Source: Rhizomys pruinosus (Eukaryota; Chordata; Mammalia; Rodentia; Spalacidae). From it: DNA of 64,000 nt. Made by a program: the position numbers and the translations under genes. This document shows positions 11,110-24,320 of this stretch, piece after piece (the first letter of the stretch is position 1; every line of letters begins with the position of its first letter). The stretch spans positions 6,138,946-6,202,945 of the forward strand of contig VZQC01007982.1 of NCBI GenBank assembly GCA_009823505.1. The letters run 5' to 3'. Under the pieces are notes generated by a model, which saw only the letters and a program-made list of their open reading frames with translations, had not been told where the DNA came from and searched no databases.

Positions 11110-11330
11110 AAAAGAGATGGCCTAGCGGTAGGACGCCAACCGCTCTTGCGGAGGAACGGGTTCGCACTCAGCACCACATGCGCCGAAGAGCCTCTGAAAC
11201 TCCAATCCAGGGAGAACTCGATCCAGGGGAATCAGACCCTCTTCTGACCTCCGTGGCATTAGCAACACGGTGCACAGACATACATGCAGACAGTACATGC
11301 TACACAATAAAATAAAATTTAAAAAAAAAA
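11110..11330 (+). repeat. B2 SINE (copy 1)
   Basis: Starts AGAGATGGCCTAGCGG and carries a GACAGTACATGC-type 3' end. Several bases are missing relative to the copy-2 version at 21,434-21,662. Confidence 0.85.
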
Positions 11331-11877
11331 ATCTTTCTTCCTTTTCTACGCTCCTTGGGGCAATCGTCACCAGAGTAGGGTATACAGGCCTAGGCCCTGG
11401 TAACCCTAACAAGCTAGGCTGTCAGCCACCCATCCTCACCATGTCAATTAAAGAGAAACGTAGTTGAAAAACAGAAAAAGGATCATTATGTGCGGACACA
11501 TTGGAAGAGGAACAAATATCCCTTCCACCCACACCCACCCCTGCATGGGAGGGCACGACAATGTACACATGCACAGAGGCACAGACACACACCACACACA
11601 CATGGCTGCTTGGGACACTGACTGCCATAAGGTGTGTCATCAGCACCATGTGAAACTTTCCCTAGGAGACAAGTTCTCTGCCTGGCATCAGGCTTTCCGT
11701 TCTCCTTCTCCCAACGAGATTCCTGGGAAGTTCCTATTTCTTTAAGCCCAATTTCAATAGCTGATAGTCAAGGGAGAGGTGACTCTGTTCAATATCCTTT
11801 GATCCTGCCAGGTCCACTATCAATGCTTGTGTTTCTCAACTCTGAATCAGTGCTGCACCTAGGCTCAGGAAGTCCCC

Positions 11878-12320
11878 TGTAAAGTCAGTGTTCTTCTAAG
11901 AAACAGAAGCAAAGGAACGAATATATAGCTATATACAATTATTGATTTGTCACGTGACAAGTTCAAGGAGTCAACAGTAGCTGCCCCATGGAGAGGCTGA
12001 GAATCCAGGGAATTGCCCTCGTCTAAGGCTGGATGTCTCAGCAGCCCAATCTGGTGCTGTAGGCCTGAGGATTCCAGGAGATCTGCCGTCTCAGTACACA
12101 ACTGGATCCGAAGGGTTTCACAGCAAACAAGACACTCACGTGAGAGTAGCGGAACTGCAGAAAAAAGGTGACGCAGCTCCCTCTGCATGGCTTTAATACT
12201 GCCTGCCGCAGAAGGTAACACCCACATTTGGGGTGGACCATCAGGTTGAGGTGGTCCAATCCGAAGATCTTTTTCTCTTATTTGTTCTTAGTCCAGTCAA
12301 TATTGACACCCAGGATTAAC
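11878..12320 (+). repeat. About 465-bp interspersed repeat, left arm of inverted pair (copy 1)
   Basis: Error-rich version of 22,257-22,722. Confidence 0.8.
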
Positions 12321-13599
12321 TATCACAACCCCCCACCACACCACGTCCTACTACATAGAAATTGAAGTCCAGAATGACGGTGATCTCTTGAGAAATCCCA
12401 AAGAAGTAGCAAAGCAACCACCAGTATAGATAATTCTCTGTTCTCCTGCTGGGCCCCTGCTTCTGGGTTTATCTCCCAGGACTGCAGTCTTGCCCCCAAG
12501 GGCAGGAAAGTAGATGTAGTTATCCCAGTCATCTGGGAAACAAAACCAAATCTGCTCTTTGGTACTCTGATCATCAAAAATGAACTTAGCGCTGCATGTA
12601 AAAAAAAAAAAAAAGAAAAGAAAAAACACCTGCATGTAGTGTATATCCCAGCAAATGGGAGATGAGGCAGAAAGATAAATGCCAGCTCAAGCTACAGAAA
12701 TTTACTCTTTTAAAAAAAATATTTTGAGTGAACTTAGAATATTTGAGCAAACAGAAACCACAAAGTGACACTCTGAACAAGTGCCAACCCCAAAGGTTCT
12801 GCATATAGGACAGTCATGACTTGGATTGTTCAGGCACTCAAGCCTCCAGCCACAGCTTACCCTCATAGATAGTTGTCTTTCCTCTAGAGAATTGGAACAA
12901 ATGCAAAAAATCTTAGCTTTCTCTTCTCTTTGTGATATTGTAACAAAATATATCATAAACTGGATAGTTTATGAACAGCAAAATATTTCTTATATGCTTG
13001 AAAGCTTGGAAAACTAAAACTCCAGCCACCATATTCCACATTTTTAGTACTAACCTGTATTATGTGGGCCTGGCCACCTAACAGGCTAGGAATTAGACAC
13101 TCACCCTAGTCCAATTAAGACACAAGCAATGGGACTGCCTGCAGTAAATTGACACCTATGGGGACTATAGATATTGGTCATGTATTTTGTAGCTCAGACA
13201 CCCTTCCTGTAGCATGCTTCGCAACCAAATATTCAATTTAAAAACTAGCAAATTGGGACAAATGATAGGTGCCACGGGAGTACAGGGTAAGATGTACCCC
13301 AATGAATTTTCCACATATCCACAGCCGATCTCCACATAGCCACCAGCTTGTGCCTGCTGCCCGACCTGCCAAACCAGACCATATCCTCACACAGAGACCC
13401 ATGTACTAAAACAGGCATCGTCACCTTCATTGGCTCTATGTCCTGAACATACCCGGTCAATCTTTGGGCACTGTCCTCTTATCCCAAGCCTCTCAATGCT
13501 TCCTGTGTGCTCTAACCTGACCACCCTAAATGATACTTGTGAAAGAGAAAGAAGCCACCACACCAGAGGCAGCGGAGTTGGCAGGAGGCTGCTGGGACC

Positions 13600-13870
13600 A
13601 TGGACCCTATCAATATGTGCTGGCGATTTCCAGGAAAAACTGAGTCAGACGGTCACCTCTACTATGAAGACTAGATCACTACAGCAACAAATCACTCAAC
13701 TCGACGGCTATGTGCACTCCTAGAACTGAGGAGGCCCTTGACCTCCTTAATCTGCATAAATATGGGGGGACCTGCCTTCTATCTGAAAAGAAAATTATGC
13801 TTCATTGTAAGAACTCAGAGGGATTGATCCAAGTTGAAAAACCTCCACAGCTCAAAAATGAACTTTAATA
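13600..13870 (+). pseudogene. Env transmembrane-subunit fragment (copy 1)
   Basis: Counterpart of 23,990-24,320. The heptad region is readable and then disrupted by indels. Confidence 0.65.
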
Positions 13871-14599
13871 CCTCGCGATTTCCACACACTTAAGCTCTCC
13901 CCCACTGTTGTGCCAGTGCTCTTAAGCTGCTGAGCATCTCTCCAGCCCCCATTGTGCAGTGGGGGAAAACAGGCAAACAGGTTGGCCGTGTAGAGGTAGA
14001 GTTTAGGGAAATTGTTACCAGGACAGTTGTCTGACTCTGAGAGGTCCCTGATCCAATGACCTTGACTCCTCCCCTCCATATACCTCTGACATAGAAATGC
14101 CAGTAGGTAGAGGCATAGGCAGCTGCTAGCAGGTGCAGGGCAGAGTTTAGAGTGAGTATAACAAGACTGCCATAAGAGCAGAGAATAAACTTGGGATGGA
14201 GTGAGTTCATGCTATACTCGGGTGGACGAGGTGGCCCCAATCATTGGATATCTTACCAGGATTCCTATTTTCAGGCTCTGGGGGTGATTCGTGGCTTCCA
14301 GTCCTCCAGGGAGGTATTTGAAGCTTTCGGCAGGGACCAAATGGATTTGGGATGATTCTCATGTGTAGGATACGAAGCAAAACCCCTACCCGTTTGTTAG
14401 CTAGTGGGGTTGGTCCTTCGCAGCACCATCCAGCCTGGTCCTCATCTCAACAGGATTTGTAGGAGACAATAAATCCTGGCCTTTGCCAATGGGCAAATAT
14501 AGGGGACAGGGAATTTGTATATGTATGTCGATATATAATAGTTACGTTAGCCCATGGCTATCTGTATAATAGTGAGGGTATTCGCCTTGTTTAGGCTTT

Positions 14600-15001
14600 T
14601 TAAGCTGATTTTTGAGAGTCTGGCCTGTTGCTTCTGATATCTATGCGCCTGTGTCCCTTGGTGGGTGTGAAGGGGATACCAGTGTGATGATTATATTCCA
14701 GAAAGGAGTAGACAAAAACTTGGAAAAGTGATACTTGTGTAAAGCCGGGAACACATTGTCCATTTTTAATTGGCTGTGGGACTCCCATGATGTTGAATGT
14801 GGAGAGCATATGGGAGTCCATGGCCCCTGGATGGGCAGTAGCCCATATGAATTTGGAATATGGGTCCACCATGGCAAAGACATATTTTTGTTGACCAAAC
14901 TGGGGTATATGTGTAACATCTATTCGCCAGAAGGCATTGGCCTTTAGGCCTCGGGAGTTAGTCCCCATCATTTGAAGGCCTGAGTGTTTCCAGAGAAGCA
15001 C
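14600..15001 (-). pseudogene. ERV integrase fragment (copy 1)
   Basis: Carries the IDVTHIPQFG motif around the first catalytic Asp of a retroviral integrase core. The frame is lost before the second Asp, whereas copy 2 at 25,359-24,859 stays open. Confidence 0.85.
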
Positions 15002-16804
15002 AAGAGGAACAGGTTAAGGATACTGTTTAAGGTAAGGACTACTAGGGACTGTTGGGGAAGTGAGCCCAAAGGCCCCTAAGGTTGATGTGTAAAGGGAGTG
15101 AAATTTGTCAGACATCCTAACATAGAAGGCAAAAACCCTGAGATGCCATCGATCAGCAACACATTTCCCTCAATATGGGCAGTAGGGGGATGAGACCTAA
15201 TGTCGTGGTATGTGTGGGTGTGCATCTCCCATTGAAGAGGGAAGCCACAGCAATAAGAGCAAAAGGGAAAGGGGATATCATTCTAGGCGCAAATGATCGA
15301 GAACCCAGGGAGAAGATTAACAACATAGACACCATCTGAAAACAGGAGTTAGGTATATCTGCAGAAGAGCTCTTATTTGTGGAATTATTCATGAGTTCTT
15401 GAAATAAAATGGTGGGAGGGGCCGGTCCCAGGAATTGGAAAACCAACTCACACCTCTCTTTCCTCCGTCGAGTGAAGTGGTGCTCAGGAACAATCAAGAG
15501 GCACCAGTTGAGCAAAGGCAAGGCCTCTGCCCATTTCTCATTGGGGTAGTGATTATCAATCTGGCCAGGGAAACCCATAAGGCTGACTACAACACGGTGT
15601 GATTACATATTAGCCATCTGTATATCAGTGAGGGAGAAAGGGTTGACAATATAGCAGGTTCCTTCCTCAAGGTCTTGAAGGAGTGGTCTCCTGCCTCTCT
15701 ACTCATATTGGCAATGGCATTCAATCTCATTCAAGAGTCAATGGGCACCACCCACAGGTTGGAGCCATTCGAGCACCGCCGTTGCGGACTGGTATAAGAG
15801 AAATTCCCCCCAAATGTAAGGGGTGGTATTAAAGTATCAAGAGTAGACTGGAAAGAAGGTGGAACTGAGCTAGTGGACATATTTGTAGGGCTTGGATTAC
15901 CTGCTTAAGTTTTCGGGCATTTGTGTTAGTTGGCATTTAGAAGAGTTTCTGTCCCCACTTTAGGAGGTCAAAAAGGGGGCTATAAGGTACTGGTCAGGAG
16001 GGAGTAACCATGATCTTAGCCAGTTTAGATTAGCCCTAAAAATCTTTGTAAGGATGTAAGGGTAAGTGTCTGATGGGAAAGAGAAGGACAGGCTTTAAGG
16101 GTCTGATGGCAGTAAGTGAAGATCTTGTACCAAAGGAATTTACATAGAAGGATGAGTTGTATTTTTATGGGGGCAAGCTAAAGCCAAGGGCCATGAAAGA
16201 ATGGATAAGCTATCTCCTGAAGTGCTGTGGATCTGGTGTGGACATATCCCATCCAATGTAATGGTAGATCATGGATGGCTTTCTGGAGATGCAGTCTTGA
16301 GTGTGGAGGCCAGTGCCTCCTGGCAGATGTTGGAGCAACTTGGCCATTCCCTGTTGGTTAGAACAGTACACTTGTATACTAGTGGCTGGGCCTGGAGTTT
16401 ATTTACAGAGTCACAGAAACGATCAAAGCATTTGCAATTAGTAGGTAGAGGAATGGAGGAAGAAGCAGTCTTTAATATCAAAGAGCTCACCCAAGCAGCT
16501 TGCATGGTGCTAATGGGCCATTGATGGTATCAGATATGTCCGTGGTCCCATCTGGGTCTCCCATTGTGTTGTTTCTTGGTAACAAATGTTTGAGAGGCTC
16601 CCGCGACTCCCATCAGTCAGTGGCGCTGGGGAGGAATGCCAGTTGGGAGGTAAACTTCTTTGTGCCCAAAGATAGTTCTTTACAGCTCCAGCGTTGTCCA
16701 GGAGGACATTAAAGGCTTTCCAGCCTAGTTTGAATGTGATGCTTAGGATGAATTCCTTCACAAAATTACTAGTGTCCAGAGGGTCTTAACCCTAACGAGT
16801 AGCC

Positions 16805-17180
16805 TTATGTATAGTCGCTTTTTCTTTGCTGTGATAAACACAATGACAAAAGGAACTTATAAAAGAGAGTTTATTTGAGCTGTAACAAGTGACCGTTCAG
16901 GGAATTTGAGTTCATTGTGGTCATGGTAGGCTGGGATCAGCCGGCTAGAGCAGAAAAGCCAAGGATCACACTCCAATGAGAGAGGGAAGTTCAAGAGAGA
17001 GAGAGACTGAGACCTGGCAAGGCTGTTGGAACTACTTAAGCGCCTGCCACCCAAGTGACTTATGCTTCCTCCAGTATGGCCACATCTTCTAAGACCTCCG
17101 ATAGAACAGTGCACCCTGGGGACAACAATGTCTGAGTACTTAAAGCTTATGGGGAACTACTCATTCAAACCACCACACCT
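16805..17180 (-). repeat. Rodent interspersed repeat inside the ERV (copy 1)
   Basis: Error-rich version of 27,180-27,560. Confidence 0.75.
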
Positions 17181-18611
17181 GTGTTCCTTACGTGGGTGCC
17201 TCCGAGCCTTGCACCAACCTGGAGTTTAAGGCTCCAGATGTTTGCCTCTCACATGTGACGAGCGAGTACTGCTCCTGCTTCCACAGAAACACGGCTTTTT
17301 GCATCTGGAGGGCGTAAGTTTTGGGGAGGTTAGACGTCTGGGTTACGAGGGCCTTGAGGGAACTCATTTTTCCAGGGTCCCTTTTCAACTATTAATAATG
17401 AAAACTATTCTCATACTGGCTCACTGCATGCCACACAAAAAAGCGTGTACCACAAAGGTGACTTTTGAAGCAGCCAGATCATTACATCCTGATGCGGCGA
17501 ATGCTGCATCTATCAAATGGCTCCCTCCTTTCGCCCCTGACAGGTGTGAATGGCAACTCAATCATGGCTGTCCCAGACTATATTCTAGGAGGATATGCAG
17601 ACCCTGGGTACCGAGAATCTTATCTCATCTAGGCTTCCTTTTGCCCTCTTAGTATGAGTCAGAAAAAAGGCTCAATAACATCTCCTGTTGGATGTACAGA
17701 GGAGAATCAGGAGGGGTTGAGAGGAGGGGCATACACTCCAGTCCCAGGCTAGAAGAACAAAGGTGCCCACCTGTCATATAGACCAGAGGACAGACCAGCC
17801 CTGTTCATAGTCCATAGACCAGTGCCCATGTCCAAACAAATGCAATCTAGTCCCAAAATTATGTTGGCCTGATTTGCATGTCTTTCTATGCCTGCGTATG
17901 ACATTCATAATAACCCCTATAGGGCTCCCACTTGCAAAGAAAAGAATGGGCCTGGCAGCGAAGAACACTAAGCTGGGCGCCGTCTTGGAGGGGCTAGAGG
18001 GTGCGCATTGGAAAACTGGAACAAGATGGATCTTTGTCCATGGAAGGTGTAACCCTGTCTTCCCTGACTGCCTGCCTTAACTCCTTGAGGTCCCCTCCCG
18101 CATAACCAGAGGTAGTGGTCTACATCAGGCATTACAAGGAAAGGCTGCAACTGGCTAGTATTCTTCGTGCTAAGGTGTTATATACAGTGGACCACAAACG
18201 TTAGGTAGCAAGGGCTAGCAAACTGTGCCTGGTATCTATTCGCTAAGAGTTTAGATACGGAGGTCGAGCTTGGGGGATGGCAGGCATGATATCCAGGGTC
18301 AGGTGGGGAACAAGTTGGGGGGTACTTCTAAAAACTTGGACATGTCACTCATGAAATGTTTCTATGGCTTGCTGATGAGAGGCCAGGTCTGAACTAGGGC
18401 GAGTCCTCAGGGCGTCCTCATCATCAGGGAGAGTCTTCAGAAGAGCCTCTGAGGGATGCTTAGGGTCTTCTCTTTGCTCCCCTGGGGGTTTAACAGGGCC
18501 CATGCATTGCCGAATGGCAGCAATGATTGGCAAAAATGGAGGGGTGGGGGAATCCCCTCTTGGATTCCTATGCAGAAAAGATAAATTGCTTACTCAGGTC
18601 CAGGTTGTGGA

Positions 18612-19073
18612 TGGTTAATCCTGTGTCACACTTGGACGAAGGAAAAATAACAAAGGATCTCGGATGGACACACCTCAGCCCGGATGGCCACGCACCAAAT
18701 GTGGGCATTACCTGTCTGCACAGGCAGTCCAGTATTAAAGGCCACAGTCAGAAGGGAGCTGGTCCCTCTTATTTCCTGCCAGCTCGCTCTCTGCACTGGT
18801 GAGCTTCTGTCTTGTTGGCCTAAATCAACTCTTCGATCCCAGTGTATACTGTAGACCATAGCAGATCTCCTGGAATCCATCAGGCCTACAGACAGATTAG
18901 CTCTGAACATCGCACTTGAGGACTGAGGCACCCTGATCTAGTCCCTTGCCAGTGCCACACTGACTACATGTTGGACTCCTTGAACCATGTCATGTAGACA
19001 ATTAAAATTGAATAGTCTATATATATCGTCACTGTTCAGTGCATTCCTGTTATCTTTAAGAGAACCCGAGAAT
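18612..19073 (-). repeat. About 465-bp repeat, right arm of inverted pair (copy 1)
   Basis: Counterpart of 28,932-29,390. Confidence 0.8.
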
Positions 19074-19354
19074 ACAAGGTCTTACGTCAGCAATGGGTCC
19101 CAGAGCCATACATGGGCACTATGTTAGGAACCTCATCCCATGAAGAAGCCCTCCATTTGGAGACAATTTGACCCCTCTACTCAGTAATGCCCAATAACAC
19201 CACGGCGCTTGGTCCCTCTGGTGTGCAGAACATTTCCCATTCGATAGAAGGAAAAAAAATGCACTATATACCTAGGAGAACAGTCCATTGGAAAAGCCCA
19301 CTGGGGGATTCTACCTAGTCCATGGCACACAACCTGACCTCAAATTCAAAGAAC

Positions 19355-19500
19355 TTTTCATCTTTTTCGAGCCATTATCAGGGTCTTCCCTGTACCCAGC
19401 TGTCCCGTGGAAATCATGTGCAGCAGGGCGGCTAACACAAAATACTGCTGACTCTGCCTGTCCCAAGTGCTAGGAATAAAGCGCATCGCCACCTCATCAT
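19355..19500 (-). repeat. B1 SINE, badly damaged (copy 1)
   Basis: Counterpart of the clean B1 at 29,669-29,820. It has many substitutions and short gaps, which suggests poor consensus. Confidence 0.7.
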
Positions 19501-20369
19501 GTCCGCAAGCTTCTTAAACCGGTATGTGAGTTCTTCGGGTTAACATGATAAAAAGGTATCGACACTGGACTCTGCGCATTCAGGGTCCTAGTCAGAGGAC
19601 ACAGGACTTGTGCTCACACCACGAAGGTTGCCCTTTAGTCTTAACAAAGGTCCGCTTGCAATGGCCACAAACCAACATGAAGAGAAGAACTAGAGCTGAT
19701 CCTCAGAGCGGATGGCAAATGCTTACCAGCCCATGTCCCCCTCAAAAGGGAAGATGACCCATCTCCTGCTACAGCTAAGAGAGCCCCTACATTGGGCACC
19801 ACAGTCGGGCTTCCCTTCCCTCCCAATCCAGACATTCACGGACAGCTTGGAAAAACTTCAGAGAAGAGGAAGCAAACTCAGGTCCTCGAGTGGCGAGCCA
19901 GATACAATGGGAAAAGACACCAGGATACCATTGTGGAGGCAGCTTCAATTTAGTAAGAAGGAACATTTTTATACGCCATTAGGGGAGGAGGCTTGCTCAA
20001 GGTGCGGAAGAGGGGTAACAATGGCAGTACGGTAGGGGTGGGCTGGGGCTAGTTCAAGCCAGCAAGGTGCATGGTGATTTGGGGAAATCACGATGGAAGA
20101 ATGGAAACAGAAGACTTATACTACTTGCAGGAACCTAATGCCTAAGGCCATGATGAGTGACCATGGAGAGAGAGTTTTCCCAGTCAATGGCAAAACGCCT
20201 GCGACTTCGTGAAGAGGTTCCAGAGGTCTCAGGCCATGCTCTCTGTCCAGACACGCCAGCCCATTAAGTCCCACAAACCTTGCCTCTAGTGTTACATCCC
20301 ATTTACCCTCTTGTACTTCTCTGTTTAGAACTATGACCCTGACAAAATCAGTATTTTCCTTATTAATCG

Positions 20370-20487
20370 CATGGACTATCTCCTTGATTAAATTAAGCTC
20401 ATGGAAGAGAGGATTATCATTGAATTGTTATGTCTAATTCTCAGAGTAAACATAACATTTGGCTCATAGACAGATGCTTAATAAATT
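20370..20487 (+). repeat. L2-like 3' end (copy 1, cut by N)
   Basis: Ends with the L2 3' signature GATGCTTAATAAAT, cut at the N. Counterpart of 30,710-30,850. Confidence 0.65.
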
Positions 20488-20488
20488 N
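20488..20488. other. Single N at the duplication junction
   Basis: Copy 1 reads through an L2-like 3' end to ATAAATT and then N. Copy 2 continues with ATTCATTGAGGG at the same point. The next 95 bases match neither copy, so the N probably marks a join. Confidence 0.75.
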
Positions 20489-21034
20489 TTTGGCAGCTTA
20501 CACAGTACCCTCTGATACCATGGGAGCTAGTCTACAGGGAGAAGGCTTCTAGATCAGTTCCAGCTCAAATGCTCCAAGTCCTGTGTTGAAAGTGTGGCCC
20601 CACCCAACTCCCCACCCCCGCCCGTCTGCCCCTACCCCGCTCCCAGACCCTCAGGACTCGACACGCCCCTCCCCCCACCCCACCCCAGTCTCTCCTTCCG
20701 CCCGTCTGGACCCGCCCCTCTCCTACACCGGAGCCCCGCCCTTCGTCCCTCCGGACAGGCCCTCACAGCAGGGTTCCTGCCTGGAATTCTGCTCTGCTTG
20801 GTTTTCTGGTAACACTGGAGGAGACTTATCTTAAGAGTTGCTGACAGGGCTGCACCAGCTCAAGTCAAGTAAGGCTGAACCTTGAGAGTATCCCAGATAG
20901 TCACGAGGCAAGCGGAGGGTGAGCTGCCCTCCTCTATCCTCTGCCCTCTTAAAAATGAAGAAAACTGGAGCCCCAAGAGGTGAAGTGGCCAGTGCGAAGT
21001 CAAATCCCTCAAAGCCTTGTTTGCTTGTTTTTTG

Positions 21035-21220
21035 GTTTGTTCTTTTTCTGGCTCTGTTGGTATTGAACTCAAGGCCTCAGGAACATTCTAGTCAAGCATC
21101 CTACCACTGAGCTACAGCCGCATCCATCTGTTTTGTTGGCTTTTGAGACAGGAGTCTCAGTAAACTGCCAGGCAGGCTCTGAATTTGGAATTACAGGCCT
21201 GTCTAGCCCTGCTTTCCTGA
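21035..21220 (-). repeat. B4-type SINE (copy 2)
   Basis: TATTGAACTCAAGGCC, CATCCTACCACTGAGCTACA (ID part), then GGCTTTTGAGACAGGAGTCT (B1 part). Confidence 0.75.
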
Positions 21221-21335
21221 AGAAGGGCTTAATTACCAAGAAGCACTGCTTAGAGGGGAAAAAAGACATTTCAGAATAGTTTATACACTATGGTCCCAGT
21301 TTCTTGTTTAAAAGAAAAGTATACCTTTGTGCATA

Positions 21336-21408
21336 TTTTTTTTTAATTTTTATTTATTTATTTATTTTTATGTGTATGAATGTATTGTCTAGGCCGTCTC
21401 TCCAGCCC
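21336..21408 (-). repeat. Internally deleted B2 SINE
   Basis: A T-rich tail and GTGTATGAATGTATTGTCTA joined directly to the head CCGTCTCTCCAGCCCC. The middle is missing. Confidence 0.75.
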
Positions 21409-21433
21409 CAAATAAATTTTTTAATATACTAAA

Positions 21434-21662
21434 AAGAGATGGCCTAGCGGTTAGGAGCGCCAACCGCTCTTGCGGAGGACCCGGGTTCGATCCCCAGCAC
21501 CCACATGGCGGCCGAGAGCCTTCTGAAACTCCAATTCCAGGAGAACTCCAGCTCCAGGGGAATCTGAGACCCTCTTCTGACCTCCGTGGCATTGCACAAC
21601 ACGGGTGCACAGACCTACATGCAGACAGTACATTGATACACATACAGAAATAAATTTAAAAA
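21434..21662 (+). repeat. B2 SINE (copy 2)
   Basis: AGAGATGGCCTAGCGGTTAG to ACAGTACATTGATACACAT with an A-rich tail. The GGGCTGG head is missing. Confidence 0.9.
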
Positions 21663-21714
21663 AAAAATCTTTCTTCCTTTCTCTAGCTCTCTTGGGGCAT
21701 CGTCACCAGAGTTT

Positions 21715-22256
21715 TTAGGGTATACCAGGCCTAGGCCCTGGTAACCCTAACAAGCTAGGCTGTCAGCCACCCATCCTCACCAGTCCAATTAAAGAGAAAC
21801 GTAGGTGAAAAACAGAAAAAGGAGATTTAGTCAGTGTGGACACATTGGGAAGAGGAACAAATAGATCCCCCTTCCCACCCACCACCCACCACCCACCCCT
21901 GCATGTGGGAGGGCACACATGTACACATGCACAGGCAGGCACACACACACACCACACACACATGGCTGTCTTGGGACACTGACTGCCATAAGGTGTGTCA
22001 TCAGCACCATGTGAAATCTTTCCCTAGGAGGCAAGTTCTTCTGCCTGGCATCAGGCTTTCCGTTTTTCTCTTCTCCCAACATGAGATTCCTGGGGAAGTT
22101 CCTATTCTTTAAGCACCATATTTTCAATAGGCTGATAGTCAAAGGGAGAGGTGACTCTGTTCAATATGCCTTTGATCCTGCCAGGTCCATGACTATCTAA
22201 TGCTTGTGTTTCTCAACTCTGAATCAGTGCTGCACCTAGGCTCAGGAAGTCCCCTG
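21715..22256. other. Unidentified stretch, possible LTR or repeat remnant
   Basis: A CCACCCACC-rich and CA-rich part (21,870-21,962) lies within AT-balanced sequence. I do not recognise a family and see no coding potential. Confidence 0.35.
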
Positions 22257-22722
22257 TATTAGTCAGTGTTCTCTAAAGAAACAGAAGCAAAAGGACGAAT
22301 ATATAGCTATATACAATTTATTGATTTGCTCACGTGACAGAGTTCAAGGAGTCCAACAGTAGCCGCACCACATGGGAGAGGCTGAGAATCCAGGGAACTG
22401 CTCAGTCCTCAAGGCTGGATGTCTCAGCAGCCCCAATCTGGTGCTGTAGGCCTGATGGATTCCAGGAGATCTGCCGGTCTCAGTACACACTGGGATCCGA
22501 AGGGTTGATCACAGCAACAAGACAAACTCACCAGTGAGAGAGGCGAGCTGCAGGAAAAAAGGGACCAGCTCCCTCTGCCATGGCCTTTAATACTGCCTGC
22601 CGCAGAAGGTAACACCCACATTTGGGGTGGACCATCCAGGTTGAGGTGGTCCAATCCGAAGATCCTTTTTCTCTTATTTGTTCCTTAGTCCAGTCAAGTT
22701 GACACCCAGGATTAACTATCAC
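22257..22722 (+). repeat. About 465-bp interspersed repeat, left arm of inverted pair
   Basis: Starts TATTAGTCAGTGTTCTCTAA and ends near CAGGATTAACTATCACAA. A nearly identical copy (about 94-95 percent by eye) lies in opposite orientation at 28,932-29,390. The termini resemble a rodent interspersed repeat, but I do not name the family. Confidence 0.8.
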
Positions 22723-23989
22723 AACCCCCCACCCACCCAGTCCTACTACATAGAAATTGAAGTCCAGAATGACTGTGATCTTTTCTAGAGAATCCCAAAG
22801 AAGTAGCAAGCAACCCACAGTATAGATTATTCTTCTGCCTCTGCTTGGACCCCTGCTTCTGGGTTTATCTCCCAGGTGACCAGTCTTGCCCCCAAGGGCA
22901 GGAAAGTAGAGTTAGTTATCCCAGTGACTTCTGGGGAAACAAAACCAAATCCTGCTTTGGGATCTCAGATCATCAAAAATGAACTTAGAACTGCATGTAA
23001 AAAAAAAAAAAAAGAAAAGAAAAAAGACCTGCATGTAGTGTAATCCCAGCAAATGGGAGATGGAGGCAGAAAGATAAATGGCCAGCTCAAGCTACACGAA
23101 ATATTCTCTTTTAAAAAAAATATTTTGAGTGAACTTAGAATATTTGAGCAAACAGAAACCACAAAGTGACACTCTGAACAAGTGCCAACCCCAAAGGTTC
23201 TGCATATAGGACAGTCATGACTTGGATTGTTCAGGCACTCAAGCCTCCAGCCACAGCTTACCCTCATAGATAGTTGTCTTTCCTCTTCCCAGGATTTGAA
23301 CAAATGCCAAATCTTAGCTTTCTCTTTGCTTTTGGATATTGTAACAAAATATATCATAAACTGGATAGTTTATGAACAGCAGAAATATTTCTTATAGTTC
23401 TGGAAAGCTTGGAAAATCAAAACTCCAGGCACCATTATTACCAGCATTTTTAGTACTACCTGTATTATGTGGGCCCTGGCAACCCTAACAGGCTAGGATT
23501 AGACACTCATCCTAGTCCAATTAAGACACAAGCAATGGGACTGCCTGCAGTACATTGACACCTATGGGGACTATAGATATTGGTCATGTATTTTGTAGCT
23601 CAGCACCCATTCCTGTAGCATGCTTCGCAACCAAAATAATCAATTTAAAAATCAGAATTGGGACAATAGATGGTGCACAGGAGTACAGGGTAAGATGTAC
23701 CCCAATGGATTTTCCACATATCCACAGCTGATCTCCACATAGCCCACCAGCTTGTGCCTGCTGCCCGACCTGCACAAACCAAGACCCATATCCTCACACA
23801 AGAGACCCATGTACTAAAACAGGTTTCAAGTCACCTCATCTTGGCCTTAGTCTCTGTAATACCCGGCTAATCTTTTGCACCTGTCCTCTTATCCCAATGC
23901 CTCTCAATGCTTCCTTTGTGCCTCTCTAACCTGACCACCCATGAATGATACTTTGGAAGAGAAAGAAGCCACCACCACCAGAGCAGCAG

Positions 23990-24320
23990 GAGTTGCAGGA
24001 GGGCCCTGGGACATGCCTATCATATTGCTGCTGATTTCCAGGGAAAACTGAGTCAGACGGTCACCTCTACTATGAAGAGCCTAGAGTCACTACAGCAACA
24101 AATCACTTCACTCGAGGCTATGGTGCTCCAGAACTGGAGGGCCCTTGACCTCCTAACTGCTAAATATGGGGGGACCTGCCTTCTACTGAAAGAAAAATGT
24201 TGCTTCTATGTGAATGAATCAGGACTGGTTGATCCAAATGTAAAAACCCTCCACAAGCTCAAAAATGAACTTATAACCCGCGATTCCCTCAACACTAGCT
24301 CTCCCCCACCTGTTTGGTAG
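23990..24320 (+). pseudogene. Env transmembrane-subunit fragment, opposite strand to pol
   Basis: Open for 82 codons from 24,072. It contains a heptad-repeat helix, the LQNWRALDLL segment typical of the so-called immunosuppressive region, and a C-x6-CC motif, as in gamma- and D-type retroviral transmembrane proteins. It is on the plus strand although integrase on its right is on the minus strand. Surface-subunit sequence upstream is not readable. Truncated at the right by a B2 head fragment. Confidence 0.78.

Larger units (their letters stand above)
12321..20310 (-). mobile_element. Rearranged betaretrovirus-like ERV, copy 1
   Basis: Same element as in copy 2. LTR at about 19,804-20,310 with TATAAAAA (19,973-19,966), tRNA-Lys-type primer site at about 19,801-19,781, Gag remains at 17.3-19.3 kb, protease remains near 16.7 kb, reverse transcriptase remains near 16.1-16.4 kb, and an integrase fragment at 15,001-14,600. 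Reading frames break often. Many breaks are absent from copy 2 and are probably sequencing errors. Confidence 0.8.
9700..20488. repeat. Large direct duplication, copy 1 (error-rich, ends at N)
   Basis: Collinear with 20,583-30,835 throughout. Matched anchors are about 10,416/20,953, 11,340/21,670, 13,200/23,600, 14,600/25,000, 16,800/27,180, 18,612/28,932 and 20,480/30,830. Differences are mostly scattered single-base insertions and deletions, as in unpolished long reads. The copy stops at a lone N inside an L2-like sequence. It also carries a B2 insertion that copy 2 lacks. Probably a falsely duplicated allele; a true tandem duplication is less likely. Confidence 0.85.

Noticed and set aside
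12340..13723. Possible additional host gene in the ORF-rich 12-14 kb and 23-24 kb regions
   Set aside because: The ORFs are short, shift between copies and overlap SINE or ERV remains. No exon-like splice framing.
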